Shown: positions 27,245 through 36,333, numbered from the stretch's first letter. The stretch is DNA of 64,000 bases from Halobacteriales archaeon YIM A00013 (GCA_025041195.1 JAKCFM010000003.1:124001-188000); one strand, 5' to 3'. The notes: generated by a model not told the origin, from the letters alone. Translations and numbers: made by a program.

Positions 27245-27593
27245 ACATGTGTGGTACATGCGCTGTACGTATAGTGGTGTCGTCAAGTTGCTGTTACTCT
27301 CGGCGTAGAGTGCTCCAGTCTGGCTATAGGATTCACTATAGGGAAGGCTATAGCCAGGCAGAGCGACTGTTCAATGCTTCACCTCTGATCAGCGCCAATA
27401 TGAGCGTCGGAAAAATCGCCATTCATCAGAATGCCCTGAGAAGTCCACATTTACCTCTCAAGCGATTCGAATTTTCTCAGATGAAATGCCCCCGAGATGG
27501 AGTTCAAATGGATTCTAGAAGGAGGGATTTCGGGAGGATCAGTGAGAATCCATCAAGCTAACCCATACAGATAGGCGATTCTGATGGTCAGTA

Positions 27594-27652
27594 CACGTAA
27601 CGTACCCATGTAACTCACTCACGTAACCCCTCACGCAACTCACTTACGTAAG
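27594..27652. repeat. Five 8-bp iterons at 12-13 bp spacing
   Basis: The core CACGTAAC or a close variant (CATGTAAC, CACGCAAC, TACGTAAG) starts at 27594, 27607, 27620, 27632 and 27645, so about one and a quarter helical turns apart. They lie in a stretch of about 850 bp (27245-28099) without a convincing gene. Such arrays usually bind a plasmid partition, replication or regulator protein. No partner gene is obvious nearby. The rest of the stretch holds only the palindrome at 27320-27357. Confidence 0.6.
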
Positions 27653-28036
27653 TCACAAACCGGCATTAGAGGCCCTCATTCCGGAGTTTTTGGTATTTGA
27701 GACAAGGGCACTTTTGTAGGAGTGACTTTATGTGACAGAAGCCGCAAACGAGAGCTTCGCTTCCCCAAGCGTACTACCACGTAGTACAATAGACACTTAA
27801 TCCCTTCCGAATCTTCAGACAGTCTATTGACGTTGTATCGAAATCCTATTCCTTTGATCCCCACAGCCACACGCCCCGCTGGATAAAGAGAGACTGTCGG
27901 AGAGTTTCTCCGACATGCTCAGTCCATGCTATCCCTGCATTGCATATGATAGCAAATTCACACACTGGTCCATTGCGCCTAGCCATTGCGGCAAGGGGAA
28001 ATGGACTATTTAAGTGTCTGACCAAATAACGTCCAA

Positions 28037-28088
28037 TTGGAGTGGAACAGCGCCCATACACTTCCAAAATGGTGTCGTTCCACTCCAA
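28037..28088. promoter_or_regulatory. 12-bp inverted repeat before small membrane ORF
   Basis: TTGGAGTGGAAC (28037-28048) and GTTCCACTCCAA (28077-28088) are a perfect inverted repeat separated by 28 bp. The loop contains AGCGCCCATACACTTCCAA, which recurs downstream of the small ORF at 28235-28253. It is either an operator or an RNA hairpin just upstream of the 38-aa ORF. Confidence 0.5.
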
Positions 28089-28099
28089 GAGTGACAACT

Positions 28100-28216
28100 A
28101 TGCAAAGTATACTCGACCTCGCGACAGTGAGGCTGGTGCTGGAGTTACTTACCGTCGTTCTCACAGCGGTGAGCGTGGCAATGAAATGGTCGACACTACG
28201 GGGTGGTAAGGAGTAG
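28100..28216 (+). CDS. 38-aa single-span membrane peptide
   Basis: ATG at 28100, stop at 28214-28216. The peptide (begins MQSILDLATVRLVLELLT) is a single hydrophobic helix with a short basic C-terminus (KWSTLRGGKE), as in small haloarchaeal membrane peptides or type I toxin-like peptides. It lies directly after a perfect 12-bp inverted repeat and is bracketed by a 19-bp direct repeat (28049-28067 and 28235-28253). This self-contained unit suggests a mobile or regulated small-protein gene. Function unknown. Confidence 0.5.
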   Translation: MQSILDLATVRLVLELLTVVLTAVSVAMKWSTLRGGKE

Positions 28217-28453
28217 ACGCTCGGAACAACACTGAGCGCCCATACACTTCCAAGTGTACTTCGAAGGTACAGTAGGCGCATTTAAAAAACCACTGGGTGG
28301 ATATCAACATATATTGTTGCTCCTATATGAATTTGGGTTTTTATTCGCAGTGCAAGAAATGCAAAATTTCAACTGGCCGATTCACCTCATATATTAAACT
28401 TTGCATCCCACTCGTGATGCCATTCAGTCATTTCTATGCGGCGAATTTCTGGA

Positions 28454-28591
28454 TCAATGCATGAAGAGATAGTCGATGATGCGACAATCTGGGCAGGTGA
28501 TCTCCTGGCCATCGCCCTTTGCGTTCTTGATCATCACTTCGTCCAGCTGCCAGCCGCCGGTGTCGCATCGATCGCAGGTGTACCCACCCAT
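28454..28591 (-). CDS. 45-aa zinc-finger microprotein
   Basis: The minus-strand ORF begins MGGYTCDRCDTGGWQLDEVM and ends with CPDCRIIDYLFMH. The two CxxC pairs (C6/C9 and C33/C36) form a likely single zinc site, like the many two-CxxC zinc-finger microproteins of haloarchaea. Such proteins are often regulatory or RNA-associated. It is too short for most gene finders, and its intact motif spacing argues that it is real. Nothing nearby is obviously linked to it. Confidence 0.5.
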   Translation of the reverse strand: MGGYTCDRCDTGGWQLDEVMIKNAKGDGQEITCPDCRIIDYLFMH

Positions 28592-28867
28592 GGAGTGATT
28601 GTCCACAGCCCCTGCCAAGATCTTTGCGCTGATCGGATGGAAGCACTGGAACCGGTGGTGAGCAGAAGAAGTGCCGGTGGGGATTCACCGAGAATGGTTT
28701 CTAACGGTATTTGCCGCCCTTGCCGTCCCACACACGCATGCCGGAGGGAGTGTCCACGAAGTGGAGAAATTCAGCTGGGGATAAACATGTGCAACCAGAT
28801 AATAATCATAACTCATATGTAAGAAAATGAAAGGTCAATATATCATATGAGGATATAAAAACATATA

Positions 28868-29644
28868 GTGATGGCAGGTGGAAAATATACAAGGTGGAGA
28901 AAAGTTCTGAAAACCACTGGGATGGGTCTCGCATCGATCTGCGGGTTCTCATCAACAGTCTCTGCAGCGGATGGCCAGGTTAATCAAAACGGATCTGGTC
29001 AGACGGAATTCGAAACAGTACTTGTCGAAGAAACAGATGAATATAAGCTAACCAAAGTCACTGAGGCCAACCGCTCAACAAACACTATTCAAAAGAAATT
29101 CTTGTTCAAATTGGGGTAGGAAAAAGGGTCTGTGTCATTAATAGACACTGCTGGCCAGGATGAAAAACTTGACCAAAACATCGTCAGTACGCAGAATCAT
29201 ACTCAATTTATAGAGAGATCTAACATTGACGCCAATAAAATTGGAAATTGTGGCGGATGGGCTTTTGATAACCACTACAGAGTGGGTGTCGCTATTGAAA
29301 CTGGACAAAGTGTTGAAACGTACGACTCAGAACTAGCTGCCGCCTTTGGTGCGATAGTTGGTGGGGGTATTGGTGGGAGTATTGGTGGGGGTGTTGGTGG
29401 TGCCATTGGAGGTGCACTTGGAATTCTAATAGGCGTCGCTGTGGATGCAGCATTCTTGAGCCATTACGATCTATCTGGCCGACAATTTACACATCTTGCT
29501 TGGGACGTCCACCCAGGTATTGAAGAGGTGAAAATCGGTGGAATGCCTTTGTACTATGCTAGCTTCCCACACAGTTGGTCCGAATACATGCAAAAATATC
29601 CTGGGCATCTTGAAGCAGGGAAAGATATTTCAGACTATCTATAA
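28868..29644 (+). pseudogene. Secreted glycine-zipper protein split by amber codon
   Basis: A single frame runs from the ATG at 28868 to the stop at 29644 with one in-frame TAG at 29117-29119. Part 1 (83 aa) has a signal-peptide-like start (TRWRKVLKTTGMGLASICGF, a near-Tat motif with RW-R in place of RR). Part 2 (170 aa from a GTG at 29132 if started separately) contains a glycine zipper (AAFGAIVGGGIGGSIGGGVG and following) ending in a hydrophobic helix. The composition recalls pore-forming bacteriocin-like or halocin-like proteins. The frame is otherwise intact, so the stop may be recent, sequencing error, or bypassed. A two-span membrane protein follows and could be its immunity protein. 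Confidence 0.55.
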
Positions 29645-29735
29645 CTAAAACAACATACCTCATTGTATTATAAACTCAACTTTCAGCAGATGGCTTGTCA
29701 AACCATTTATTAGGAAGGGAAACAATAATTAGATT

Positions 29736-29981
29736 ATGGCAGACATATCGCATAAAATCAAAAAGCGTCTCTTAACTCCTAGCATAAAAGTATGGAATCA
29801 CAAGCTGCGTTTTGTTATATCCTGTGGAATACTTGCAGCTTTGGGCACCCTATTAGGGATCTATATTGCTGAACCGTATTATATATTCGATCCATCCAAC
29901 CCAATCAGTGTTGTTATAGTAGCGTTATCAACGGGGGCAACGATATTTATAGGGTCGATATTTCTCGCGATTATTGACTGA
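29736..29981 (+). CDS. Two-span small membrane protein
   Basis: An 81-aa protein with a basic N-terminus (SHKIKKRLLTPSIKVWNHKL) and two transmembrane helices (about residues 25-46 and 58-79) joined by a short outside loop (EPYYIFDPSNP). It sits 91 bp after the amber-split glycine-zipper protein on the same strand. Small two-helix proteins beside bacteriocin-like genes are often immunity proteins, so this is a plausible but unproven assignment. Confidence 0.55.
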   Translation: MADISHKIKKRLLTPSIKVWNHKLRFVISCGILAALGTLLGIYIAEPYYIFDPSNPISVVIVALSTGATIFIGSIFLAIID

Positions 29982-30464
29982 TTCATGCTAAACTACACTC
30001 AGGTGGTGCTGGGATAACTTTCCTCGCGACCTGTTGACATAATCACGTTGAAACCCACATCATATGGCTCTCTTTCGATAGGGTGTGGTGACTCTCCCAT
30101 AGCATATGGGCATACACGCTGGCAAGCGAACCCGTGCTGATTCGTGTTGCGGGAGGTAAGCCTTAGTCAACAGTCGGTAGGTGTATGTGCTGCAGTAAAA
30201 TTCTCTTTTCTAATGAAACACCTCGTAGTACTTCAAAGTCGAGAGCAGTTTCTTTGAGGAATCCTCGCAGGAGTTCGGACTGGTCGTTCTTGGTAGCAAT
30301 CGGGGGATCGATACTGCTTCGAGGGCGTCAATATCTTCTGGGACATAGGGAGGTGGATATGCCACCCCAACCAATGCTCCCCGCCGATCGAACGGACACC
30401 ACCGTCGAAAACGGTGCTGAAGATTCCCTTTTGCACATACCGTGCAAAGGCCTCGGGGAAAAGT
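29982..30464. other. Gene-poor stretch with a possible relic
   Basis: No complete gene. On the minus strand a short frame reads RRGALVGVAYPPPYVPED and on to a stop near 30220, which has protein-like composition but no start and no family I recognise. The remainder appears to be decayed mobile-element sequence next to the recombinase fragment. Confidence 0.3.
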
Positions 30465-30770
30465 TTAATAGGCTGTGTATCGACCGCGGTGCTCGGCAAT
30501 ATTGCGTATCGTAGACCGAGCCACTCCAAGCGACCGCGCTAGCGATCGTTTGCTGGTTCCCTTGTCGAGTTCATCGAGAGCGACGACAGCCTTCTCGTAG
30601 TCATCGTTGGGAACGAGGTAGCCCTCAACCCCAACATCGAATCCGAACGGAGGACGGCCGTGCCACTTGCCCTGTTCGCGGGCGGCCGCGATTCCTTCCC
30701 GAACGTTCTCTCGTTTGATCTCGGCCTCCAGCTCGGCGAACGTTGCAGCCACAGTCAAGAACGCGCGCGT
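30465..30770 (-). pseudogene. Serine recombinase C-terminal fragment, left copy
   Basis: The frame encodes AATFAELEAEIKRENVREGI, HGRPPFGFDVG and the HTH region SKRSLARSLGVARSTIRNI, that is, the E-helix and DNA-binding part of a resolvase/invertase without its catalytic N-terminus. The nucleotide sequence is closely similar to the plus-strand fragment at about 36062-36275, so the two form an inverted repeat around the long Argonaute gene. Confidence 0.7.
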
Positions 30771-30985
30771 GTAGGGATCGGAAAAAGTGGTGGTGGATGT
30801 CGTGCTTGACCGGAATCTCCGACACTGTCCCCCCGATTGGTCTCCTTCGAGCGCTCAGAATGGTCAATATCGGCACCCACCCAGGGCATTACAGCTCAGA
30901 ATGTCGAATTACCTGGCTAAGACGATATGATGCGGAGTCACAACTCGATTGTGTACTCCTCGATCAGTCCAGTGAGCAGACGGTG

Positions 30986-31310
30986 TCAGGGGTAATGAAC
31001 CCGCGGACCTACCTTCTCGGTGACCTCGAGATACGCATCGACCTCCTTGACAACCTCTCCAATCCGTTTTCCATCTTGTTGGACGAAGATGATGCCGGTA
31101 TGATCGAGCCCCTATCGCTCGACTAACGACAAGATATCGTCGTCGAAGGTCATGAGCAGCCAGGCGCGGTCCGTGGCGTACTGCAATTGTTCACGATCGG
31201 GATCGCCGAGCGTTCCTTCTTCGGCAGCAGTGTAGATCCCAGCCGCGTTGGGCCAGCCCGTCAGCAACAGGTCCCCAGATACTCTCTTCACAGTAGATTG
31301 GCCGCGTCAT
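30986..31310 (-). pseudogene. DUF5615 PIN-like toxin, inactivated
   Basis: Starts MTRPIYCEESIWGPVADGLA at 31310. A frameshift near 31215-31225 (in the RGWD…TAAEEGTLG block) and an in-frame TAG after DDILSLVER break the protein. Downstream the family motif resumes (GLDHTGIIFVQQDGKRIGE) to a stop at 30986. The conserved DREQLQYATDRAWLLMTFDD core of the PIN-like fold is still readable. It is paired with the intact DUF433 antitoxin through an ATGA overlap. Confidence 0.6.
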
Positions 31311-31534
31311 GCGCTGGCGGGTTCACTCGGGGACCGGAAGTCCTGGATATGATCGTAGTAGTAGGCCAACGCTCGGTGGACATCGCCGAGCGAGAGCGCA
31401 GGGTAGAGCTGCGTGATCTCATCGGGCTCGTAACCACTGTGCTCGTAGGCACTCGCAATGTCTTTCACCCGGATCCCAGTCCCATCAATAGTCGGTGCTC
31501 CCTGACTGTGGTCGTCGTCGTGTACGATATCCAT
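31307..31534 (-). CDS. DUF433 antitoxin
   Basis: A 75-aa protein with the DUF433 pattern (GAPTIDGTGIRVKDIASAYE, then GYEPDEITQLYPALSLGDVHR), a helix-turn-helix antitoxin usually paired with a DUF5615 PIN-like toxin. The next gene is exactly such a toxin, overlapping by 4 bp, but carries a frameshift and a stop. It binds DNA and toxin in the family model; here it may be a surviving repressor only. The RSPSEPASA tail is complete. Confidence 0.7.
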   Translation of the reverse strand: MDIVHDDDHSQGAPTIDGTGIRVKDIASAYEHSGYEPDEITQLYPALSLGDVHRALAYYYDHIQDFRSPSEPASA

Positions 31535-31559
31535 ATGCAGTATTAGTATTCCAGGAGTA

Positions 31560-31990
31560 TCAATGTGCCACGGTGCTCATCGACTCGATGATATTCTCCT
31601 CGGTCGGTGCAGCGAGATAGGGCTCGATCGCGTCGAAGTTTGCTCCAGTGATGATTGTCATTACGATGTGGGGTGGTGCAAAACTATAGTTTCCGCCAGG
31701 CTGGCGAAAAATGCCCATCGTTTATCGTGCGGTCTGGCGGCCAAGAACGAACACGAACAGCGCCACGAGCAATGCACCAGTAATGGATTCGATGATGTTC
31801 TCCTCAGTCGGTGCTGCGAGATAACGGTCGACAACATCATCACTCACGGTGATACGGCAGCTGTGAACGGTGTCATAACCGCCGACAGTGGAGATATCCA
31901 CGCATTTTGCGAAGTGTTAAAATTCGAGGAACACTCGAAGGACGCAACCATCAAGTCTATCGACGCATCCGTAATCGAAATGGTCTGAGA
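31560..31990 (-). pseudogene. Duplicated membrane-anchor relics
   Basis: Two minus-strand segments encode the same block, YLAAPTEENIIES. One (near 31780-31830) continues into a transmembrane helix (ITGALLVALFVFVLGRQTAR, stop) and the other (near 31570-31620) ends MSTVAH. The longer one has an open frame back to a GTG near 31900 (VDISTVGGYDTVHSC), about 50 aa. They look like a partial tandem duplication of a small membrane protein gene, now decayed. No family recognised. Confidence 0.3.
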
Positions 31991-32017
31991 GACTGAATCT
32001 AATCGTCCGTCACCGAG

Positions 32018-32599
32018 TTATTGTCGTTTGAGGTCCGGAAACTCTACTGGAAGTTGTCCCTCGAGTGTGTAGCTTTTGCCGGCCCATCCGCTACTCGTGA
32101 GTTCAATCGTACAGTCGATCCTGAGCGTGGTCGCCGTTTTCGAACGAGGGTTGATCATGAAGTCGAGCGTACTGATCGTCTCATTTTTGAGGTCGCCCAG
32201 ATGCGTTACCTCGATTATGGTGCCTTGACGACGAGACGGAGTAGAAAGGTGAATTCGCGGTGGCGGGCCATCACCTTCTACCGGAGAAATGATGGCAATG
32301 TCCGCGGCAGAGTCAGTCTGCGGTGACGGCATCCACATTCTGAGTTTAATCGATTGTACGTGCGTTCCCTTCCGATGCCAGATGTCAGTATGGAGTGTGA
32401 TTGTCTCGGAACCTACATTCCCTGTGACACCGATTGACCCGATATCTTCACCGTTTGATGTGAACGTGAGCGCGTGACGCCCTTCTCCCGTGTGGAAAAC
32501 CGGATCTGCAATCGTCGTCTCCGAACGTAACATCCCACACCCAGCAATTCCACCGATCCCAGCGGTACAAAGGGTTGTAAGAATCGTTCGCCTGTGCAT
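32018..32599 (-). CDS. Tat-exported lipoprotein, unknown function
   Basis: About 193 aa from the start MHRRTILTTLCTAGIGGIAG at 32599, which places the RR pair and the lipobox (IAGCG) at the right distance; a Met 34 codons upstream would bury the signal. The mature part is beta-rich (FTSNGEDIGSIGVTGN, TTLRIDCTIELTS) like many haloarchaeal surface lipoproteins. It is a solitary gene beside the Argonaute region with no evident partner. Cell-surface role presumed. Confidence 0.7.
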   Translation of the reverse strand: MHRRTILTTLCTAGIGGIAGCGMLRSETTIADPVFHTGEGRHALTFTSNGEDIGSIGVTGNVGSETITLHTDIWHRKGTHVQSIKLRMWMPSPQTDSAADIAIISPVEGDGPPPRIHLSTPSRRQGTIIEVTHLGDLKNETISTLDFMINPRSKTATTLRIDCTIELTSSGWAGKSYTLEGQLPVEFPDLKRQ

Positions 32600-32878
32600 A
32601 GGTTCAGATCGTTCTATATGGTATACTATTTTTGGTATTGTTGATTTCCTCGACAAATGAGCAATTCGCTCAACAGCGCCAGAGATTATGTGTCGGAACA
32701 CTTCGATAGACGTCGTCTATTTGGGTCAGCAGCATGTTCGGTCTGGACGGCTTTTCGACGAACAGCTTAACGGCTGGTCAGCCAGACGGCATCTGGCAGC
32801 CCGCCAGATGGTAATCCGGCGAAATCGGTTGGCTACTCCTAGAATCAGTGTAACTCCGCGGGATCAACAGCACAGCAT

Positions 32879-33088
32879 CTATCGGGGGGCTCGATTTCCC
32901 TCTATGGATATATCCTCGATTTGGTCGGTGAATTTCCGCATGCAACTCTCACAGAGGCGGAGAATGACCAGCTCTCCATTCTTTTCGAGGCGCATATCAC
33001 CATCAGCCTGCGCCCCACAGTCTTTGCACGAGTCGATAATCTGTTCATCGTCTCCCCACAGTCCGACTCCAAGAATGGTTGATGCCAT
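32879..33088 (-). CDS. Small zinc-binding protein
   Basis: A 69-aa protein (begins MASTILGVGLWGDDEQIIDS) with two CxxC motifs (CKDCGA and CESCMRK) and a mixed-charge C-terminus. It is typical of haloarchaeal HVO_2753-like two-knuckle proteins in layout, but not identifiable further. It is divergently oriented to the long Argonaute gene, whose start lies 268 bp away; the interval 33089-33355 shows no other gene and should hold the Argonaute promoter. Confidence 0.55.
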   Translation of the reverse strand: MASTILGVGLWGDDEQIIDSCKDCGAQADGDMRLEKNGELVILRLCESCMRKFTDQIEDISIEGNRAPR

Positions 33089-33355
33089 AATTTAGGTTCT
33101 ATTTGGATTTATATCGATTTTACTGTCCAATACTTTCAGCGGAACGTGAGCCCAATTGTCTCGATCACAGTATTTCCCAGTCGGCAGTGAAAGGCACAAA
33201 GGGAAATACAATCAATGAATTAACATTATACCTCGTGATCGAAGTAGCAAGAACGCTTTGCGTTCTGAAGACGTGGAAGCAAGAATCCCCAATCCTTAAA
33301 ATCGAGAAAATTCACTAGAAGATTATTTGTCAAAGGTATCCGTTGGTCGTCGTAG

Positions 33356-36001
33356 ATGGCAACAAAGAACGATATTGAGGATGGAAAGCAAATCGACATC
33401 TCCCTACAGGTCACTGGGTTCGAGGAGTGGAATCATGACACCATCGCTCGGAAGATTCAGTTAGAGGATATCAACGAGGAAGAAATAAAGCTGACAATAT
33501 TTCACAACAACAAAATCACGGGCTTCGACTGGCAAGTCGGGAAATGGTACGTACTCGAAAACGCGGTCGGGAACGAATTTCGTGGGAGGATGCAACTCAA
33601 CCCGAGTTATGACCTAGCTGTCACACCACTCGATGAGCCACCTACTGCAGTCGAGGATAAGGAGACCGAGCTATCTGCCGAAAGTCAAACTCGGGAGTCT
33701 CCAACGGAAACTAATCCAAGTGAGAAGGCAGAATTCGATAGTGGGAAAAATCACGGACGATCACACCCGACAGCAAATGAGGGAGAGGAACTCCTACACC
33801 AGCAGCCCTTATCGGAAGGGAACTACCTGTTGCAGTTCGAACTTGGGAAACTACCCGAACTCACTGTCCACGAGTATGAACTCCGTGCAGTGAGGAATGG
33901 TGGGATCAACCCTGACGACTTCACGAATGGAATTGAGGGATTCACAGCGAAAGCGGCAAACTACTACCAGTCCCGCATCAAAAGCCCTGTCTCGACAGCT
34001 GACGCCTCCCGACGACGTATCTACACGACCGAAAAGCTCCACAACCCAATTTCCGTCCACGAGTACACTATCAAACCAGTTCACCACGGAAAGACGACGC
34101 TCGAAGCGCGCTCGTACACGGACGACGGTCCACTCCAGAAATTCGTCAAGCAAGATGTGAAAAGGGCAGTCACCGGACACTTCGAAGTTTCTGGCATCGA
34201 CTCAATCATCGAGCCCACACCACAACAAACCGCGGATAGCGGATTGTTCGAGGCGTATCGGAAGTACAAATGCCGCATCCGCGTCGATGCTAATGGGACC
34301 GTAATTTGCGGAGTAAATGTTGCGTATCATCTGGAATCGACGTTCTCAGCCGCTGAATGGATTCAGCGTGGACACGACATTGCCGGCGTTGAGGTCAAGC
34401 ACAACACCGACCTGTACAATAGTCCCCGTACAGCGACAGTTGTAGAACTCATCGACATGGATTACGACGACATCCTGGATGGTCCAGGTGTGCGGATGTC
34501 GGAGTATCACGAAAAGTACGTTGAGCAAGACGTCATCGAATCGATGCGAGCAGGTGACCCAGTAATCGCCGATATGCAGTACGGAAGTAATGAAGACTCA
34601 ATCTTCCCGCAGCTCCTGGAATACTGCAAGGTCATCCCGACGTTCGATTATTTGGGGCGTATTGATGACACGTTTTTGAACGTAATACACAACCAGAGTC
34701 GGATGAAACCAGAGGAACGGTTCAACGTCGTCACGTCGTTCGTTGACCTACTCGGCCCGACACCATACTTCAACTTCGATCCAGTGCCGAAACCCACAAA
34801 CACCGGATATCGGGAACACGAGATTCAGAACCGCAAGAACCTTCGATTCGGTGATGGAAAGACCGGATACTATGGTACTGGTGGGCTCGAACGGAAAGGT
34901 TATGGCATCTACAAGGCACCAAGATCATTCGATATCATCGCTCTCTACCCAGAGAACAAGGAAGACGAAGCACGACCATACATTCTCACACTTCTCAACA
35001 AACTCGCAGACTACGACGCGAATCCGACTGCGTTCGATCAGGAGACCTACGAGCTTGGATCGGAGTTTCACTACTCGCAACACGCCCAGCAAGCGAGCGA
35101 CTACGATGCCGCACTGATTGTTGTACCGGATAAAGACAAGGCGAAAGCTGCGGAATACGACGATCCGTATCCCGAGTTCAAGCGGCGTCTTGGGCAACTC
35201 GGCGTTCCGAGTCAGATGATCTCCACCGACAATCTCGGCAACGACAGCTACCGTGGCAACATCTGTTCCTCACTGATCGGAAAGGCCGGCGGTGTTCCGT
35301 GGCGTATCGACGACATCCCAGGCAATGTCGACGCATTCGTCGGGCTCGACGTGACGTACGATCACACAACCAAGCAGCACCTCGGCGCGGCCGCAAACGT
35401 CATTATGGCCGACGGGACGATCCTCGCGTCCGAAGCCGTGACAAAGCAATCAGGGGAGACGTTCGACGAAGACGACGTAGCAAACGTCATCAAGCATGTG
35501 CTCCAAATTTTTGTTGAGGAGAAAGGCCAGCCACCACGGCACATAGTCATCCATCGTGACGGAAAATTCTACCTTGATGTCGAGAGTCTTATTGGTCGTC
35601 TCGACAAGGCACGTGACCTCATTCAGCGATTTGACCTGGTCGAGATCCGAAAGTCCGGGAATCCACGTATTGCTGTCTACAATGGGTCGCAATTCGATGT
35701 TACAGACAAAGGCGTAGCCTTCCACGTCCACAACGGCGAGCACTCATATCTCACAACCACAGGCGGAAAAGAACGCATCCCAGGCACTCCGCGACCGCTG
35801 CAGATCGTGAAGAGGCACGGATCAACGGACCTGGACACACTTGCAGAGCAGGCCTACTGGCTGTCTGAAGCACACATTGGCTCGTTAAGTCGATCAACCC
35901 GACTCCCCATCACCACGTACTACGCAGACAAGTGCGCTGACTTCGCCATGGATGGTTATCTCACAAAAGGCAGCGTCATTCACGGAGTTCCGTACATCTA
36001 A
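33356..36001 (+). CDS. Long prokaryotic Argonaute (NgAgo-like)
   Basis: An 881-aa protein with the size and domain order of the Natronobacterium gregoryi Argonaute. An N-terminal OB-fold-like domain (about residues 12-90, SLQVTGFEEWNHDT, then WQVGKWYVLENAVG) is followed by an acidic linker, N/PAZ-like and MID regions, and a complete PIWI domain. The catalytic tetrad can be read: D665 (FVGLDVTYD), E701 as candidate glutamate finger (SGETFDE), D735 (VIHRDG) and D858 (YADK). So, unlike the short pAgo at 2244, it should be able to cleave. NgAgo itself is known for guided DNA nicking. It has no co-oriented partner gene, is flanked by inverted recombinase fragments, and lies 1.6 kb from a CRISPR array. 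Family certain; guide type and role in defence are inferred. Confidence 0.92.
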   Translation: MATKNDIEDGKQIDISLQVTGFEEWNHDTIARKIQLEDINEEEIKLTIFHNNKITGFDWQVGKWYVLENAVGNEFRGRMQLNPSYDLAVTPLDEPPTAVEDKETELSAESQTRESPTETNPSEKAEFDSGKNHGRSHPTANEGEELLHQQPLSEGNYLLQFELGKLPELTVHEYELRAVRNGGINPDDFTNGIEGFTAKAANYYQSRIKSPVSTADASRRRIYTTEKLHNPISVHEYTIKPVHHGKTTLEARSYTDDGPLQKFVKQDVKRAVTGHFEVSGIDSIIEPTPQQTADSGLFEAYRKYKCRIRVDANGTVICGVNVAYHLESTFSAAEWIQRGHDIAGVEVKHNTDLYNSPRTATVVELIDMDYDDILDGPGVRMSEYHEKYVEQDVIESMRAGDPVIADMQYGSNEDSIFPQLLEYCKVIPTFDYLGRIDDTFLNVIHNQSRMKPEERFNVVTSFVDLLGPTPYFNFDPVPKPTNTGYREHEIQNRKNLRFGDGKTGYYGTGGLERKGYGIYKAPRSFDIIALYPENKEDEARPYILTLLNKLADYDANPTAFDQETYELGSEFHYSQHAQQASDYDAALIVVPDKDKAKAAEYDDPYPEFKRRLGQLGVPSQMISTDNLGNDSYRGNICSSLIGKAGGVPWRIDDIPGNVDAFVGLDVTYDHTTKQHLGAAANVIMADGTILASEAVTKQSGETFDEDDVANVIKHVLQIFVEEKGQPPRHIVIHRDGKFYLDVESLIGRLDKARDLIQRFDLVEIRKSGNPRIAVYNGSQFDVTDKGVAFHVHNGEHSYLTTTGGKERIPGTPRPLQIVKRHGSTDLDTLAEQAYWLSEAHIGSLSRSTRLPITTYYADKCADFAMDGYLTKGSVIHGVPYI

Positions 36002-36061
36002 CATTCCTCAAGAAAGCGAACTGCTGGAAACTGTGGAACTCGTGTGTGAGAACGACCCCGT

Positions 36062-36275
36062 ATCGCTACACGCGCGCGTTTCTAACTGTTGCTGCGACGT
36101 TCGCTGAGCTGGAAGCGGAGATCAAGCGGGAGAACGTCCGGGAAGGCATCACAGCCGCTTGCGACCAGGGCAAATGGCACGGTCGGCCACCATTCGGATT
36201 CGATGTTGGTACAGAGGGCTACCTAGTTCCGAACGATGACTACGAGAAGGCTGTTGTTGCCCTCGACACCAGCTC
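36062..36275 (+). pseudogene. Serine recombinase C-terminal fragment, right copy
   Basis: Plus-strand counterpart of the fragment at 30465-30770. It reads TVAATFAELEAEIKRENVRE and HGRPPFGFDVGTEGYLVPND and then loses the frame and homology before the HTH. It begins just 61 bp after the Argonaute stop. It runs in the same reading frame into the fragment downstream, but that is accidental. Confidence 0.7.
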
Positions 36276-36330
36276 TCGTCGGCGAGACACTGTATACGGT
36301 TGGAAATGGCCATCTCTACGCCCTGGAGGA
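36276..36330 (+). pseudogene. Tail of a beta-propeller (PQQ-like) protein
   Basis: One frame reads ETLYTVGNGHLYALEEQ followed by stop, the classic last blade of a PQQ-like beta-propeller protein. Only this tail remains, fused to the recombinase fragment. It marks a recombination junction right before the next gene. Confidence 0.4.
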
Positions 36331-36333
36331 ACA

